Assembly (NCBI GenBank): GCA_001314705.1
Contig: LJSU01000029.1
Coordinates: 1 to 64,000, forward strand
Direction: 5' to 3'
Source of the DNA: Rhodobacteraceae bacterium HLUCCO07
GTDB lineage: Bacteria; Pseudomonadota; Alphaproteobacteria; Rhodobacterales; Rhodobacteraceae
Length of the DNA: 64,000 nt
Shown in pieces: positions 8,918 to 17,770 of this stretch. Position 1 is the first letter of the stretch. Every line of letters starts with the position of its first letter. Under the pieces are notes generated by a model. The model was not told the origin of the DNA. It did not search any database and saw nothing but the letters and a program-made list of their open reading frames with translations. A program made the position numbers and the translations under genes.

Positions 8918-9843
8918 TGGCTGTTCTTTTGCTGGGTGAAGTGAACGACGGCGAATTGTCGCTGGACGCCACCGCCAAGGCCGTGACCGCCGCGAAGGCG
9001 CTGGGCGATGTGACCGTGCTCTGCGCGGGTGCCTCGGCCGCCGCCGCGGGCGAAGCCGCCGCCAGGATCGACGGCGTGTCCAAGGTTCTGGTCGCCGAGG
9101 ATGCCAGCCTCGGCCACCGCCTGGCCGAGCCCACCGCCGCGCTGATCGTGTCGCTGGCTGGCGATTACGACCATATCGTCGCCCCCGCCACGACCGACGC
9201 CAAGAACGTGATGCCGCGGGTTGCCGCGCTGCTCGACGTTATGGTGATCTCGGACGCCTCGGGCGTGGTCGATGCCGACACGTTCGAGCGCCCCATCTAT
9301 GCCGGCAACGCGGTGCAGACCGTGAAATCGAGCGATGGCAAGAAGGTCATCACCTTCCGCACATCGACCTTCGATGCCGCCGGCGACGGTGGCTCGGCCA
9401 CGGTCGAGACCATTGGCGCCGCCGACAATCCCGGCCTGTCGGAATGGGTCGAGGACAAGGTGGCCGAAAGCGACCGCCCCGAGCTTACCAGCGCGGGCGT
9501 CGTCGTCTCGGGTGGTCGCGGTGTCGGGTCCGAGGACGATTTCAAGCTGATCGAGCAACTGGCCGACAAGCTGGGCGCCGCGGTCGGTGCAAGCCGCGCC
9601 GCCGTCGATTCGGGCTATGCGCCCAACGACTGGCAGGTCGGCCAGACCGGCAAGGTCGTCGCACCCGAGCTTTACGTGGCCGTGGGCATCTCGGGCGCGA
9701 TCCAGCATCTGGCGGGGATGAAGGATTCCAAGATCATCGTCGCGATCAACAAGGACGAAGAGGCCCCGATCTTCCAGGTCGCCGATTACGGCCTCGTGGC
9801 GGACCTCTTCACCGCCGTGCCCGAGCTGATCGAGAAGCTCTGA
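8917..9843 (+). CDS. etfA: Electron transfer flavoprotein alpha subunit
   Basis: A 308-residue subunit carrying the FAD site of ETF. The C-terminal FAD domain begins with [12 protein letters not shown] (around residue 197) and continues with [32 protein letters not shown] and [16 protein letters not shown], all standard for EtfA. Length is normal. Its start overlaps the etfB stop. A strong rho-independent terminator follows 32 bases after the stop, so etfBA forms a self-contained two-gene operon. Confidence 0.97.
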   Translation: MAVLLLGEVNDGELSLDATAKAVTAAKALGDVTVLCAGASAAAAGEAAARIDGVSKVLVAEDASLGHRLAEPTAALIVSLAGDYDHIVAPATTDAKNVMPRVAALLDVMVISDASGVVDADTFERPIYAGNAVQTVKSSDGKKVITFRTSTFDAAGDGGSATVETIGAADNPGLSEWVEDKVAESDRPELTSAGVVVSGGRGVGSEDDFKLIEQLADKLGAAVGASRAAVDSGYAPNDWQVGQTGKVVAPELYVAVGISGAIQHLAGMKDSKIIVAINKDEEAPIFQVADYGLVADLFTAVPELIEKL

Positions 9844-9874
9844 TACGGGGCGCAGAAGCGCACCCGACACGACA

Positions 9875-9905
9875 GGGGCCCGCCACCACCGGCGGGCCCT
9901 TTTTC
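9875..9905 (+). terminator. Rho-independent terminator of etfBA
   Basis: The stem GGGCCCGCC (9876-9884) pairs with GGCGGGCCC (9891-9899) around the loop ACCACC and is followed by TTTTT. This is a textbook intrinsic terminator for the plus strand. It also abuts the 3' end of the minus-strand DUF6473 gene. Confidence 0.92.
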
Positions 9906-10746
9906 ATTGCAGGAGCCCGGCCAGCGCGTCCACCACCGCGCACGCGGCCTCGTCATGGGCGGCCGGGCCCATCAGGCCGCGCGCGACCGGCTCGTCCATG
10001 TCGGCATAGATCATCCCGTCCGTGCCATGCGCCAGTGCGGCCGGGCTTGCCACCACCTCGATCACCCGGGCCACGCGCGGGCGCAGCCGCTCGATCATCC
10101 AGCGTTCGATGCCGAACGGGTCCTGTTCCGCGCCGGTCGGATCCATCCGCTCTTCGGGCGCATGATCGGCGAACCACAACATCACGACCTCGGTCTCGAG
10201 CCGGGTCAGGAGCGTGCCCATCCGCGCCACCCAGGCCTGCTGCACCTCGTCCACGACCAGCCGGAATCGTTCCGGCGCGACCGTGGCAAGCCGGCCGAGC
10301 ATATGGCGGGTAAAATGGAACTCGGTAAAATCCACCTCGCGAAAGATCGTCTGCATCAGTTGCGAGGCCCGGATGAAGCGGTCGTTCCGGCGCGGATGTA
10401 CAGCGTAGAACCGGTTGCTGAGGTTCTGCGCTCCCATGACCTGAACCACGCATATCCGCGCCCGCGCCGCCGCATCGAGAACCCGGGGCGCGTTGAGATA
10501 GACATCGAGCCCCGCAGCGTTCAGCCCGAAATTGACACAGGTCAGCCCGGTCGTCGCCTCGACAAGGGCCGGATAGGGCCGGGCAATGAACTTTCCATAG
10601 GTCTCGGTCCCGCCGAGAAAGGCCAGGTAGTCGCCACCAAGATCGCGTTTCGGCCCACGGAATGACAGCCCGCTGTCGCCGTAATTGCACGGTTGATAGT
10701 CAAGGGACCGCACCCCCGGAGTCGCGAAGGTCATCTCACCCACCAT
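9904..10746 (-). CDS. DUF6473 family protein
   Basis: A 280-residue protein of a family I associate with Rhodobacteraceae. Conserved stretches are [20 protein letters not shown] near the start, [37 protein letters not shown] and a C-terminal helical part. The GGTETYG segment and the later Asp and His residues recall the SGNH-hydrolase fold, but activity is not shown. I chose the ATG at 10746; the in-frame ATG at 10734 is equally possible. The frame upstream of it is GC-rich shadow. It has no signal peptide. It is divergent from the 3-hydroxybutyryl-CoA dehydrogenase gene and convergent with etfA. Function unknown. Confidence 0.85.
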   Translation of the reverse strand: MVGEMTFATPGVRSLDYQPCNYGDSGLSFRGPKRDLGGDYLAFLGGTETYGKFIARPYPALVEATTGLTCVNFGLNAAGLDVYLNAPRVLDAAARARICVVQVMGAQNLSNRFYAVHPRRNDRFIRASQLMQTIFREVDFTEFHFTRHMLGRLATVAPERFRLVVDEVQQAWVARMGTLLTRLETEVVMLWFADHAPEERMDPTGAEQDPFGIERWMIERLRPRVARVIEVVASPAALAHGTDGMIYADMDEPVARGLMGPAAHDEAACAVVDALAGLLQ

Positions 10747-10904
10747 TTCTGTCTCACCCGGATGCAGAATCACCGACGGGGATTGCCATTTCCCTAACGC
10801 GCGAATTTGGCGTGAATTTTCCCGGTCTGCGCCCCACGCCCGCCCTTGCCCTGCCCGCCCGCGCGCGCCTATTGTCGGCGGGGCAGAATGAGAGGGTACA
10901 GGCG

Positions 10905-11780
10905 ATGGACATTCACAAGGTGGGCGTGATCGGCGCGGGACAGATGGGCAACGGGATCGCCCATGTGATGGCACTTGCGGGCTATGACGTGACCCTGAAC
11001 GACATCGACCAGGATGCGCTTGATTCGGCGATGGCCCGGATCGAGAAGAACATGGCCCGCCAGGTCGGGCGTGACCAGATCACCGAAGAGGACATGCAGC
11101 GCGCGCTCGCGCGCATCAACCCCACGCTCGACGTGGCACGGGTGGGCGACAGCGACCTGGTGATCGAATCCGCGACCGAGAACGAGGCGGTCAAGAACAA
11201 GATCATCGAAGGGCTGATCCCGCATCTGCGCCCCGAGACGATCGTGACCTCGAACACCTCGTCGATCTCGATCACGCGGCTGGCCGCGCGCACCGACCGT
11301 CCCGAGAAATTCATGGGGTTTCACTTCATGAACCCGGTGCCGCTGATGAAGCTGGTCGAGCTGATCCGCGGAATCGCCACCGACGAGGAAACCTACAAGA
11401 GTTGCCTTGGCGTGGTCGAACGGCTCGACAAGACGGCCGCCTCTGCCGAGGATTTTCCGGCCTTCATCGTCAACCGCATCCTGATCCCGATGATCAACGA
11501 GGCTTGCTATACGCTTTACGAGGGCGTCGGCAACGTGCGCTCGATCGACCAGGCGATGAAACTGGGGGCCAATCACCCCATGGGGCCGCTCGAACTCGCG
11601 GATTTCATCGGGCTCGATACATGCCTTGCGATCATGAACGTGCTGCATGACGGGCTGGCCGACACGAAATACCGCCCCTGCCCGCTGATGACGAAATATG
11701 TCGAGGCCGGATGGCTGGGCCGCAAGGCGGGCCGAGGATTCTATGACTACCGCGGCGAGACGCCGGTGCCCACACGCTGA
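10905..11780 (+). CDS. hbd: 3-hydroxybutyryl-CoA dehydrogenase
   Basis: A 291-residue NAD-dependent dehydrogenase that interconverts 3-hydroxyacyl-CoA and 3-ketoacyl-CoA. The Rossmann motif GVIGAGQMGNGIAHVMALAG is at the N-terminus. ESATENEAVK, SNTSSISIT and the catalytic His-Glu region GFHFMNPVPLMKLVE follow, then the C-terminal helical dimer domain with HPMGPLELADFIGLD. The start at 10905 follows GAGGG; the longer frame upstream is not supported. The length matches the stand-alone bacterial Hbd rather than the fused FadB. Being close to etfBA, it fits fatty acid or butyrate oxidation. Confidence 0.95.
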   Translation: MDIHKVGVIGAGQMGNGIAHVMALAGYDVTLNDIDQDALDSAMARIEKNMARQVGRDQITEEDMQRALARINPTLDVARVGDSDLVIESATENEAVKNKIIEGLIPHLRPETIVTSNTSSISITRLAARTDRPEKFMGFHFMNPVPLMKLVELIRGIATDEETYKSCLGVVERLDKTAASAEDFPAFIVNRILIPMINEACYTLYEGVGNVRSIDQAMKLGANHPMGPLELADFIGLDTCLAIMNVLHDGLADTKYRPCPLMTKYVEAGWLGRKAGRGFYDYRGETPVPTR

Positions 11781-11804
11781 CGCATCGGGCCTTTCGCCGC
11801 GCGC

Positions 11805-12653
11805 TCAGTCCTCCAGCGAGAGGGTATGAGCGCGCAACCACGCCATGAAGCCGCGCGGATCGGTCTTGACCTCTTCGAGCTTCTCGGGCGGGATCGGGTG
11901 GCCGATCACCGGCGATTGCGGCTTGTTGCAGCTGTGCACGATCTCGTGCAGCAACAGCCCCTGCCGCAAGGTGGCCGAGATGCGGTTTGCGATCTGGTAG
12001 AGCCGCGAATTCGACCCGGTAAACCGCACCGGCACGACCTGTGCACCCGACCGGCGAATCATCTGCGCGGTAAAGACATTCCATTCGCGTTCGATCACCG
12101 GCCCGAACATCGAATCCGACGAGGCCACCACCCCGGAGGGAAACAGCGTGACCAGCCCCCCTGCCTTGAGATGCTCCATGGCCTGCCCGCGCATTTCGAC
12201 GAACTTGCGCTGCGCGTCATCCTCGTAGGGAAACGGCACCGGGATCATGAAGGACGATGCGACCTCGTCGATACCCGTCAACAGCGCGCGGGTCAGGATC
12301 TTGTAATCCGGGCGCACCCGCCCGATCAGCTCGGCCAGGATCATCCCGTCGACGAGGCCATGCGGGTGATTGGCGACCAGCACGACTGGCCCCTCCTTCG
12401 GAATCCGCGCGAGCTGTTCCTCGGGCGTGCCCAGCGGGATGCCCATCACGTCGAGCGCGGCGGGCCAGAATGCCTGGCCGCGCGGCGCGCCGCGCCGTTC
12501 GAATTCGCGCACCATGCGAATGATGCTGATCTTGCCGGTCAGCCATTCGATGCTGCGAATTGCCGTCGCACGCAACGGGCTGTCAAAGGAATTGGCATAG
12601 GTCAGCGACCGCCGGTCATGCCGCACCGTCGGTTCGGCCGGATCGGAATGCAT
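11805..12653 (-). CDS. Lysophospholipid acyltransferase family protein (PlsC-like)
   Basis: The glycerolipid acyltransferase motifs are clear: NHPHGLVDG (the catalytic His and Asp of the HxxxxD box) and, further on, VTLFPSGVVASSD for acceptor binding. It probably acylates a lysophospholipid or related lipid at the inner membrane. No strong transmembrane helix is visible, so it is probably peripheral. The ATG at 12653 gives 282 residues; a GTG at 12722 is an alternative, and neither has an obvious ribosome site. It lies downstream of ptsH on the same strand, 118 bases away, but is probably unrelated to the PTS. Confidence 0.85.
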   Translation of the reverse strand: MHSDPAEPTVRHDRRSLTYANSFDSPLRATAIRSIEWLTGKISIIRMVREFERRGAPRGQAFWPAALDVMGIPLGTPEEQLARIPKEGPVVLVANHPHGLVDGMILAELIGRVRPDYKILTRALLTGIDEVASSFMIPVPFPYEDDAQRKFVEMRGQAMEHLKAGGLVTLFPSGVVASSDSMFGPVIEREWNVFTAQMIRRSGAQVVPVRFTGSNSRLYQIANRISATLRQGLLLHEIVHSCNKPQSPVIGHPIPPEKLEEVKTDPRGFMAWLRAHTLSLED

Positions 12654-12770
12654 GTTGGCATCGAGCGGACCCGGGCCCCCAAGCCCGTCCTGTCTGGGTC
12701 TGTCCTGGGTGCGATCTACCACTTGGGCGAAACCCCGTATCCTTCCTTGGCGCCGCCTGCGCGGCGCCGG

Positions 12771-13049
12771 TCAGTTGTCCTCGCCGAACCGGTCCGCCAC
12801 CAGCGCCGCCAACGCATCGGCCAGCGCCTCGGCATCGGGTCCGGTCACCTGCACGTCAATAGTGCTTCCTTTCGGCGCTGCCAACATCAAAAGGCCCATG
12901 ATGCTGTCGCCGCTGGCGCTCATCCCGTCCTTTATGATCTCGGCATGGGCGTCGAAGCCCTCGACCACCTCGACAAGCTTGGCCGAGGCGCGGGCATGCA
13001 GCCCCTTTTCGTTGACGATCGTCAACTTGCGCAGAGTGGTTTCGCTCAT
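12771..13049 (-). CDS. ptsH: Phosphocarrier protein HPr
   Basis: A 92-residue HPr. The phosphoryl-accepting histidine lies in GLHARASAKLV (His18) and the regulatory serine in SASGDSIMGLLML (Ser49, equivalent to Ser46 of Gram-positive HPr). A serine at that site is meaningful here because an HPr kinase gene lies 1.4 kb upstream in the same block. No sugar permease EIIB/EIIC gene is present nearby, so this PTS is regulatory rather than a transporter. The start at 13049 is chosen because upstream codons do not resemble HPr. Confidence 0.95.
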   Translation of the reverse strand: MSETTLRKLTIVNEKGLHARASAKLVEVVEGFDAHAEIIKDGMSASGDSIMGLLMLAAPKGSTIDVQVTGPDAEALADALAALVADRFGEDN

Positions 13050-13068
13050 GGGCTTGCGTCGATCCTTG

Positions 13069-13461
13069 TCACTCGGCCGAAATGGTCTGGCTGTCGATAT
13101 ACTTGCGCCCCGCATCCATGGCCAGACGCACCGCCTCTGGCACGTTCAGGTGGCGGGATTTTGCAAGCTTGATCAGCATCGGCAGGTTCGCCCCGTAGAG
13201 AATCCGGCGCTTTTCCTGCGCGCAGGCCATCAGCGAGAGGTTTGACGGCGAGCCGCCGAACATGTCGACCACCACCACCACGCCGTCGCCCTGATCGACC
13301 TCGTCGGCGGCCTCGCAGATCTCGGCCTGTTTCGCGGCACGGTCGCAATCGGCCGCGATGGCCACCGATCGCACCCCCTTCTGCACGCCGACCACATGCT
13401 CGACCGCGGCCAGGTATTCCCGGGCCAGCCCGCCATGCGCCACGATCACGATCCCGATCAC
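13069..13461 (-). CDS. PTS EIIA component, mannose type
   Basis: A 130-residue EIIA of the mannose/fructose superfamily. It begins IGIVIVAHGGLAREYL, where His9 is the phosphorylation site, and contains VVVVVDMFGGSPSN. I start it at the GTG at 13461, which follows GAGGAA ten bases upstream; the in-frame upstream extension would add 14 unlike residues overlapping rapZ. There is no EIIB or EIIC partner, so it acts as the terminal phosphate acceptor of a regulatory PTS, as in other alphaproteobacteria. It is followed by ptsH after 19 bases. Confidence 0.92.
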   Translation of the reverse strand: MIGIVIVAHGGLAREYLAAVEHVVGVQKGVRSVAIAADCDRAAKQAEICEAADEVDQGDGVVVVVDMFGGSPSNLSLMACAQEKRRILYGANLPMLIKLAKSRHLNVPEAVRLAMDAGRKYIDSQTISAE

Positions 13462-13499
13462 GCCTGTGGTTCCTCGCTCATTTCCTCTCGTGCCTCCGG

Positions 13500-14450
13500 T
13501 CAAGGTCGCGACGGGGCGCTTGCGTGGCGCTCCAGTTCGCGGTGCCTTATTGACACCGGCCAGCCCTCATCTGCAAGGGTCTTGGCCAGCTTTTCGGCCA
13601 ATGCGACCGACCTGTGTTGCCCGCCGGTGCAGCCGAACGCAACCGACAGATGTGCCTTGCCCTCCTCGGCATGTGCCGGCAGCAGCATCCGCACCAATCC
13701 TGCCACGCGGTCGAAGAACTCGGCAAAGCGCGGGTCCGTCGCAATGTGGCCTGCAACGCGCGCATCGCGCCCGTCGAACATGCGCAGGTCAGGCTCCCAA
13801 TAGGGGTTCCTGAGAAAGCGGCAATCGAACACCATGTCGATGCCCCGCGGCAGCCCGCGCTTGTAGGAGAAGGAGTTGACCGAGACCGCCAGCCGCCGCC
13901 CCTGAGGATCTGGGGCGAACCATCCTTCGACCTCGGCGCGCAGGTCATGCGGCGTCAGATCCGAGGTGTCGATCAGGATATCGGCCCGCGCGCGCACCGG
14001 CATCAACAGGTCGAACTCGCGCGCGATGCCCAGCTCCGGGCTCTCGGCCGGCGCCAGCGGATGACGGCGGCGGGTCTCCGAAAAGCGCCGAAGCAGCACG
14101 TCCTCGCGACAATCGAGATAGAGCACTTCGAGCCGCTGGCCGGGGCCATGCCCCCTGGCGTCGATCAATTCGATCAGGGCATTGGCCGAGAACTCGCGAT
14201 TCCGTGTGTCGATCCCCAGTGCCAGCGGCCGGTCATGCCCCGGCCCCTCCAGCAGACGCGGCATGAGCGATAGCGGCAGGTTGTCGATCGCCTCGTATCC
14301 CAGGTCTTCGAGCGCCCGGATCGCCGTGGAGCGGCCAGCCCCGGAAGGGCCGGTCACCAGAACGCGGCGCAGCCGGTTTTGCGAATCGGCCGGCGCATCG
14401 GCCGGATGCGCAACGGGATGATCCGGGGCGTGGGGCCGATTTTCGGACAT
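13500..14450 (-). CDS. rapZ: RNase adapter / nucleotide-binding protein RapZ
   Basis: A 316-residue P-loop protein of the RapZ (YvcJ) family. The Walker A motif GPSGAGRS is at residues 34-41, the region [10 protein letters not shown] follows, and the C-terminal domain has the signature [15 protein letters not shown]. In enterobacteria RapZ guides small RNAs to RNase E to control GlmS; in alphaproteobacteria its role is less clear. The first 25 residues are Pro/Ala/His-rich and lineage-specific. It lies 33 bases after hprK and just before the EIIA gene, so it is part of the PTS regulatory operon. Confidence 0.95.
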   Translation of the reverse strand: MSENRPHAPDHPVAHPADAPADSQNRLRRVLVTGPSGAGRSTAIRALEDLGYEAIDNLPLSLMPRLLEGPGHDRPLALGIDTRNREFSANALIELIDARGHGPGQRLEVLYLDCREDVLLRRFSETRRRHPLAPAESPELGIAREFDLLMPVRARADILIDTSDLTPHDLRAEVEGWFAPDPQGRRLAVSVNSFSYKRGLPRGIDMVFDCRFLRNPYWEPDLRMFDGRDARVAGHIATDPRFAEFFDRVAGLVRMLLPAHAEEGKAHLSVAFGCTGGQHRSVALAEKLAKTLADEGWPVSIRHRELERHASAPSRP

Positions 14451-14483
14451 GATGATCCTAGCCTCCGAGTTGCGGTCAAACGG

Positions 14484-14918
14484 TCAGTCGCTGCGACCGC
14501 CCTTGAGATATTGCATGATCGCGGCCGGAAAATGACCTGTCTCGACATTGTGAAGCAAAGGCAGCTCAAGGCCCAGAACCGATTTGCTGCGACGCGGCGG
14601 AAGTCGCTCGGTCTCGGCCCTGTCGAGATCGACGACCAGCGCCAGCGGCACCGGCCCGACCGGCGCCGCCCCGAGCAGGCCGACGAATCGCGCCTCGATC
14701 AGGCCCGAGATCGCGGGCGGGCAGGTCGCGATCAGCCCGGCATCCGCCCGCGTCACGATCACCCGGTCATCGGCAACCAACCCGGCGCCAAGCGCCATGA
14801 GCCTGAGCGCCAAGGCCGACTTGCCCCCCCCTGACGCCCCGAGAATGAGGATCCCGCGCCCGTCGACGGCGACGCAACTTCCATGGAAAACCTCGCGGTG
14901 TTCCGGCGCCTGCGCCAT
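14484..14918 (-). CDS. hprK: HPr kinase/phosphorylase, short alphaproteobacterial form
   Basis: At 144 residues this protein is less than half the length of the Firmicutes HprK and contains only the catalytic C-terminal domain: the P-loop GASGGGKS (residues 27-34), followed by GLVADDRVIV and ISGLIEARFVGLL. It should phosphorylate and dephosphorylate HPr on the regulatory serine. Loss of the N-terminal domain is normal in alphaproteobacteria, so this is not a truncation of this copy. It starts 4 bases before the end of chvG, a near overlap consistent with cotranscription with the sensor kinase. Confidence 0.93.
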   Translation of the reverse strand: MAQAPEHREVFHGSCVAVDGRGILILGASGGGKSALALRLMALGAGLVADDRVIVTRADAGLIATCPPAISGLIEARFVGLLGAAPVGPVPLALVVDLDRAETERLPPRRSKSVLGLELPLLHNVETGHFPAAIMQYLKGGRSD

Positions 14919-14921
14919 GGG

Positions 14922-16625
14922 TCAGAGCGGGAGGCCGACGACGAACCGCGCGCCCAGCGGCTCCGAGACGGCGTCGGCATCGGTGGGGCGGATGTTCTCG
15001 GCCCAGATCACGCCATCATGCGCTTCGACGATCTGTTTCGAGATCGCGAGGCCAAGCCCCGAATTGTTGCCGAACTGGCCTTCGGGGCGTTCGGAATAGA
15101 ACCGTTTGAAGATGTTGCTGAGCGCCTGTTCGGGAATGCCGGGGCCGGTATCCTCGACCACGACCAGCACCCGGTTCTCGCGCTTGCGCGCCCAGACGCG
15201 GATCGCGTCACCCTCTTCGCAGAACGAGATCGCGTTGGTGATCAGGTTGACAAAGACCTGCGCCAGCCGCGCCTCGAGCCCGTTGATCACGATCGGGTCC
15301 TGCGGCAGATCGGTGATGAAGTCGATGCCCTTCTTCTTGGCATCCTCGCCCAGGAACTGGCACAGGTTGCCCAGCATCTTGAGCAGGTCAAAGCTCTCCT
15401 GCTCTTCCTTGACCAGTTCGCTGTCGAGCCGCGACGCGTTCGAGATATCGCTCACCAGCCGGTCGAGTCGGCGCACGTCATGCTCGATCACGTCGAGCAG
15501 CTTGTCGCGATGCTCTTGCTTCTTGACCATGCGCAGGCTGCCCACGGCGCTGCGCAGGCTGGCCAGCGGGTTCTTGATCTCGTGCGCGACATCGGCGGCG
15601 AATTGTTCGTTGCTGTCGATCCGGTCGTAAAGAGCGGCCACCATGCCCCGCAACGCGCCTGACAGGCGCCCGATCTCGTCGGGCCGCGCCGTCAGATCGG
15701 GGATGCGGATGCGCCCGCCGGCGCGCCGCTTGCGATTGTCGCGGTCGCGCCCGAGTTCGGCAGCGGCGGCCAGGTCGGAAATCGGGTTGGCGATGATCGA
15801 GGCCAGCACGAGGCTCAACCCGATCGACACCAGCGTCGCGATGATGAACATCTGCAGCACCCGCTCGCGTTCGCCCCGGACAAGGCGGTCGATCTCGCCC
15901 GAGGTGGCCGCGAGCGCCACCACCGCGACGGGCTCATCTTCCTGCTTGACCGGTGTGGCCACGGTAAAGACACGCCCCTCGCCCAAGCCGGCCGGCGCGA
16001 CCTGCGGGCCATTTCGCAGGGTCGATGCCACCAGATCACGCGCCTGATCCTCGACCGCGATCAGGACCTGCGCCGCGGGTTCGCTGCCCGACATCATGGT
16101 GATCTTTTCCCACAGCCAGCTCAGCCCGTCGGTCAGAACCGTGCGACTGGCCTCGGGCGGATCGTCGAAGGCCGCGCCGATGCCGCGCCCTCCGACCGTC
16201 CCGACCAGCGAGCCCGCGCTGTCAAACACGAACACCTGCACCCCTTGCCGCAGCGCCAGCCCGTCGAGAATCTCGTTCACGTCGACGCCGTCGCCGGCCG
16301 CGAAATCAACCGGCGTTTCCGAGGGGATCGCCGCCTCGAACACGTTGGAGATCAGCGTGGCCTCGGCCATCAAGCCGCGCGCGCGTTGCTGCGCCAGCCC
16401 GTCGCGCGACGAGTTGAGATAGAGGATTCCAGCGACCAGCACGTTGAGTGCGATCAGGTTGAAGGTGATGATCTTGCGCGCCAGCGGCGAGCCCTTGAGC
16501 GAGAACAGGCCGCGCTTCTCGCGGCTGGCACGCAACTCGTCGTCAACGGTGCTTCCGGGGGTGACGAAATCGTCCCCCAGAACAATATCACCATCGCGTT
16601 CTGGCGCCATGTCGCGCACGCTCAC
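14922..16625 (-). CDS. chvG: Membrane sensor histidine kinase ChvG
   Basis: A 567-residue sensor kinase, partner of the response regulator encoded upstream. The first 50 residues are cytoplasmic, the first membrane helix is at about 51-70, a periplasmic sensing domain covers about 71-255, the second helix is at 259-279, and a HAMP region follows. The phosphorylated His348 lies in AADVAHEIKNPLASLR, and the C-terminal ATPase domain carries the N box, DTGPGIP and GLGLAIS motifs. In rhizobia and Agrobacterium, ChvG responds to acid and envelope conditions. The order chvI-chvG-hprK-rapZ-EIIA-ptsH links it to the PTS. Confidence 0.94.
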   Translation of the reverse strand: MSVRDMAPERDGDIVLGDDFVTPGSTVDDELRASREKRGLFSLKGSPLARKIITFNLIALNVLVAGILYLNSSRDGLAQQRARGLMAEATLISNVFEAAIPSETPVDFAAGDGVDVNEILDGLALRQGVQVFVFDSAGSLVGTVGGRGIGAAFDDPPEASRTVLTDGLSWLWEKITMMSGSEPAAQVLIAVEDQARDLVASTLRNGPQVAPAGLGEGRVFTVATPVKQEDEPVAVVALAATSGEIDRLVRGERERVLQMFIIATLVSIGLSLVLASIIANPISDLAAAAELGRDRDNRKRRAGGRIRIPDLTARPDEIGRLSGALRGMVAALYDRIDSNEQFAADVAHEIKNPLASLRSAVGSLRMVKKQEHRDKLLDVIEHDVRRLDRLVSDISNASRLDSELVKEEQESFDLLKMLGNLCQFLGEDAKKKGIDFITDLPQDPIVINGLEARLAQVFVNLITNAISFCEEGDAIRVWARKRENRVLVVVEDTGPGIPEQALSNIFKRFYSERPEGQFGNNSGLGLAISKQIVEAHDGVIWAENIRPTDADAVSEPLGARFVVGLPL

Positions 16626-16664
16626 CCCTCGATCGGGCCGATCCGACCCGGTTGCCCGCCCCGC

Positions 16665-17366
16665 CTATTCTTCGTTGTAGCGGTAGCCAATTCCATAAAG
16701 CGTCTCGATCGCCGAGAATTCCGGATCGACGCTGCGCATCTTCTTGCGCAGACGCTTGATGTGGCTGTCGATGGTGCGGTCATCCACATAGACCTGATCG
16801 TCATAGGCCACGTCCATCAACTGGTCGCGCGACTTGACGAAACCGGGCCGTTGCGCCAGCGCCTGCAACAGCAGGAACTCGGTCACGGTCAGCGACACGT
16901 CCTGCCCCTTCCAGGCGACCGCATGGCGCAGCGGGTCCATCCGCAACTCGCCGCGTTCCATCACCTTGGTCTCTTCGGTGTCGCCCACGATGTCGCCCGC
17001 GACTGCATCCTGCCGGCGCAGAAGCGCGCGGATACGCTCGACCAGAAGCCGTTGGGAAAAAGGCTTTTTCACGTAATCGTCCGCGCCCATGCGCAGCCCC
17101 AGAACCTCGTCGATCTCGTCGTCCTTGGAGGTCAGGAAGATCACCGGCATCTGGGTTTTCTGGCGCAGCCGCTGAAGCAGGTCCATCCCGTCCATACGCG
17201 GCATCTTGATGTCAAGAACCGCCATGTCGGGAAGCTTGCGGTTGAACGCATCCAGCGCCTGTTGCCCGTCGTGATAGGTCTCGACCTCGAACCCTTCCGC
17301 CTCGAGGGTCATGGCCACGGATGTCAGGATATTCCTGTCATCGTCCACAAGGGCGATTTTCGACAT
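16665..17366 (-). CDS. chvI: OmpR-family response regulator ChvI
   Basis: A 233-residue two-domain regulator. The receiver domain starts [12 protein letters not shown], with the phospho-acceptor Asp52 in [13 protein letters not shown] and the conserved Lys in YVKKPF. The winged-helix DNA-binding domain ends with [18 protein letters not shown] and [10 protein letters not shown]. The start at 17366 follows AGAAGGATT; the 44 codons upstream in frame are leader. It is divergent from pckA with about 400 bases between, and is followed by chvG after 39 bases. ChvI and pckA are neighbours in rhizobia too, so control of gluconeogenesis is plausible. Confidence 0.95.
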   Translation of the reverse strand: MSKIALVDDDRNILTSVAMTLEAEGFEVETYHDGQQALDAFNRKLPDMAVLDIKMPRMDGMDLLQRLRQKTQMPVIFLTSKDDEIDEVLGLRMGADDYVKKPFSQRLLVERIRALLRRQDAVAGDIVGDTEETKVMERGELRMDPLRHAVAWKGQDVSLTVTEFLLLQALAQRPGFVKSRDQLMDVAYDDQVYVDDRTIDSHIKRLRKKMRSVDPEFSAIETLYGIGYRYNEE

Positions 17367-17770
17367 GTCCGAAATCCTTCTACTGCTCTTTATACCTGAT
17401 TTTTCGCTCACATTCGCCCTTTTGACCTTTACAATCAATCCCAAACTGCGAATCACCCCCGCCGCAGGGCCGATTTTGACACTGAAATGTCTTAACAATG
17501 GCTAATTTGCCTCACATTTCGTCGCATCTCCGCGTTTGGTGGCGCTAACTTGGGCTTGGTTGCGCTAACTGCGCCAAACCGTCCTGTTCCTGACCGGAAA
17601 CGACATGTTAAGAGGCGCGTTATCGGGCCGGTCGTGGGACCCGCCGCACCACGGGGCCGCGCCCGCAACCCGGCTCCGAATGCGAAGGCAGGGCTCGACC
17701 AGACCCGGACACCGGGGCGCGAGATGCGCGCGTGGTCCGGAAGCGCAGGCACTTGAAGGAGCATTGGCAG
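17367..17770. promoter_or_regulatory. 404-base divergent regulatory region of chvI and pckA
   Basis: No gene is seen. The chvI-proximal half (17367-17520) is AT-richer than the surroundings. At 17536-17570 are two direct repeats, described separately. The pckA-proximal part contains several long GC-rich inverted-looking stretches without a clear role. The pckA ribosome site GAAGGAG lies at 17755-17761. Confidence 0.6.
17536..17570 (+). promoter_or_regulatory. Tandem operator-like direct repeats upstream of pckA
   Basis: TTGGTGGCGCTAACT (17536-17550) and TTGGTTGCGCTAACT (17556-17570) differ at a single base and start exactly 20 bases apart, two turns of the helix. Each contains GCGCTAAC, a half of the LacI-family palindrome GTTAGCGCTAAC. 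They could bind a LacI-type regulator of pckA (as PckR does in rhizobia) or a ChvI dimer. The assignment is inference. Confidence 0.6.
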
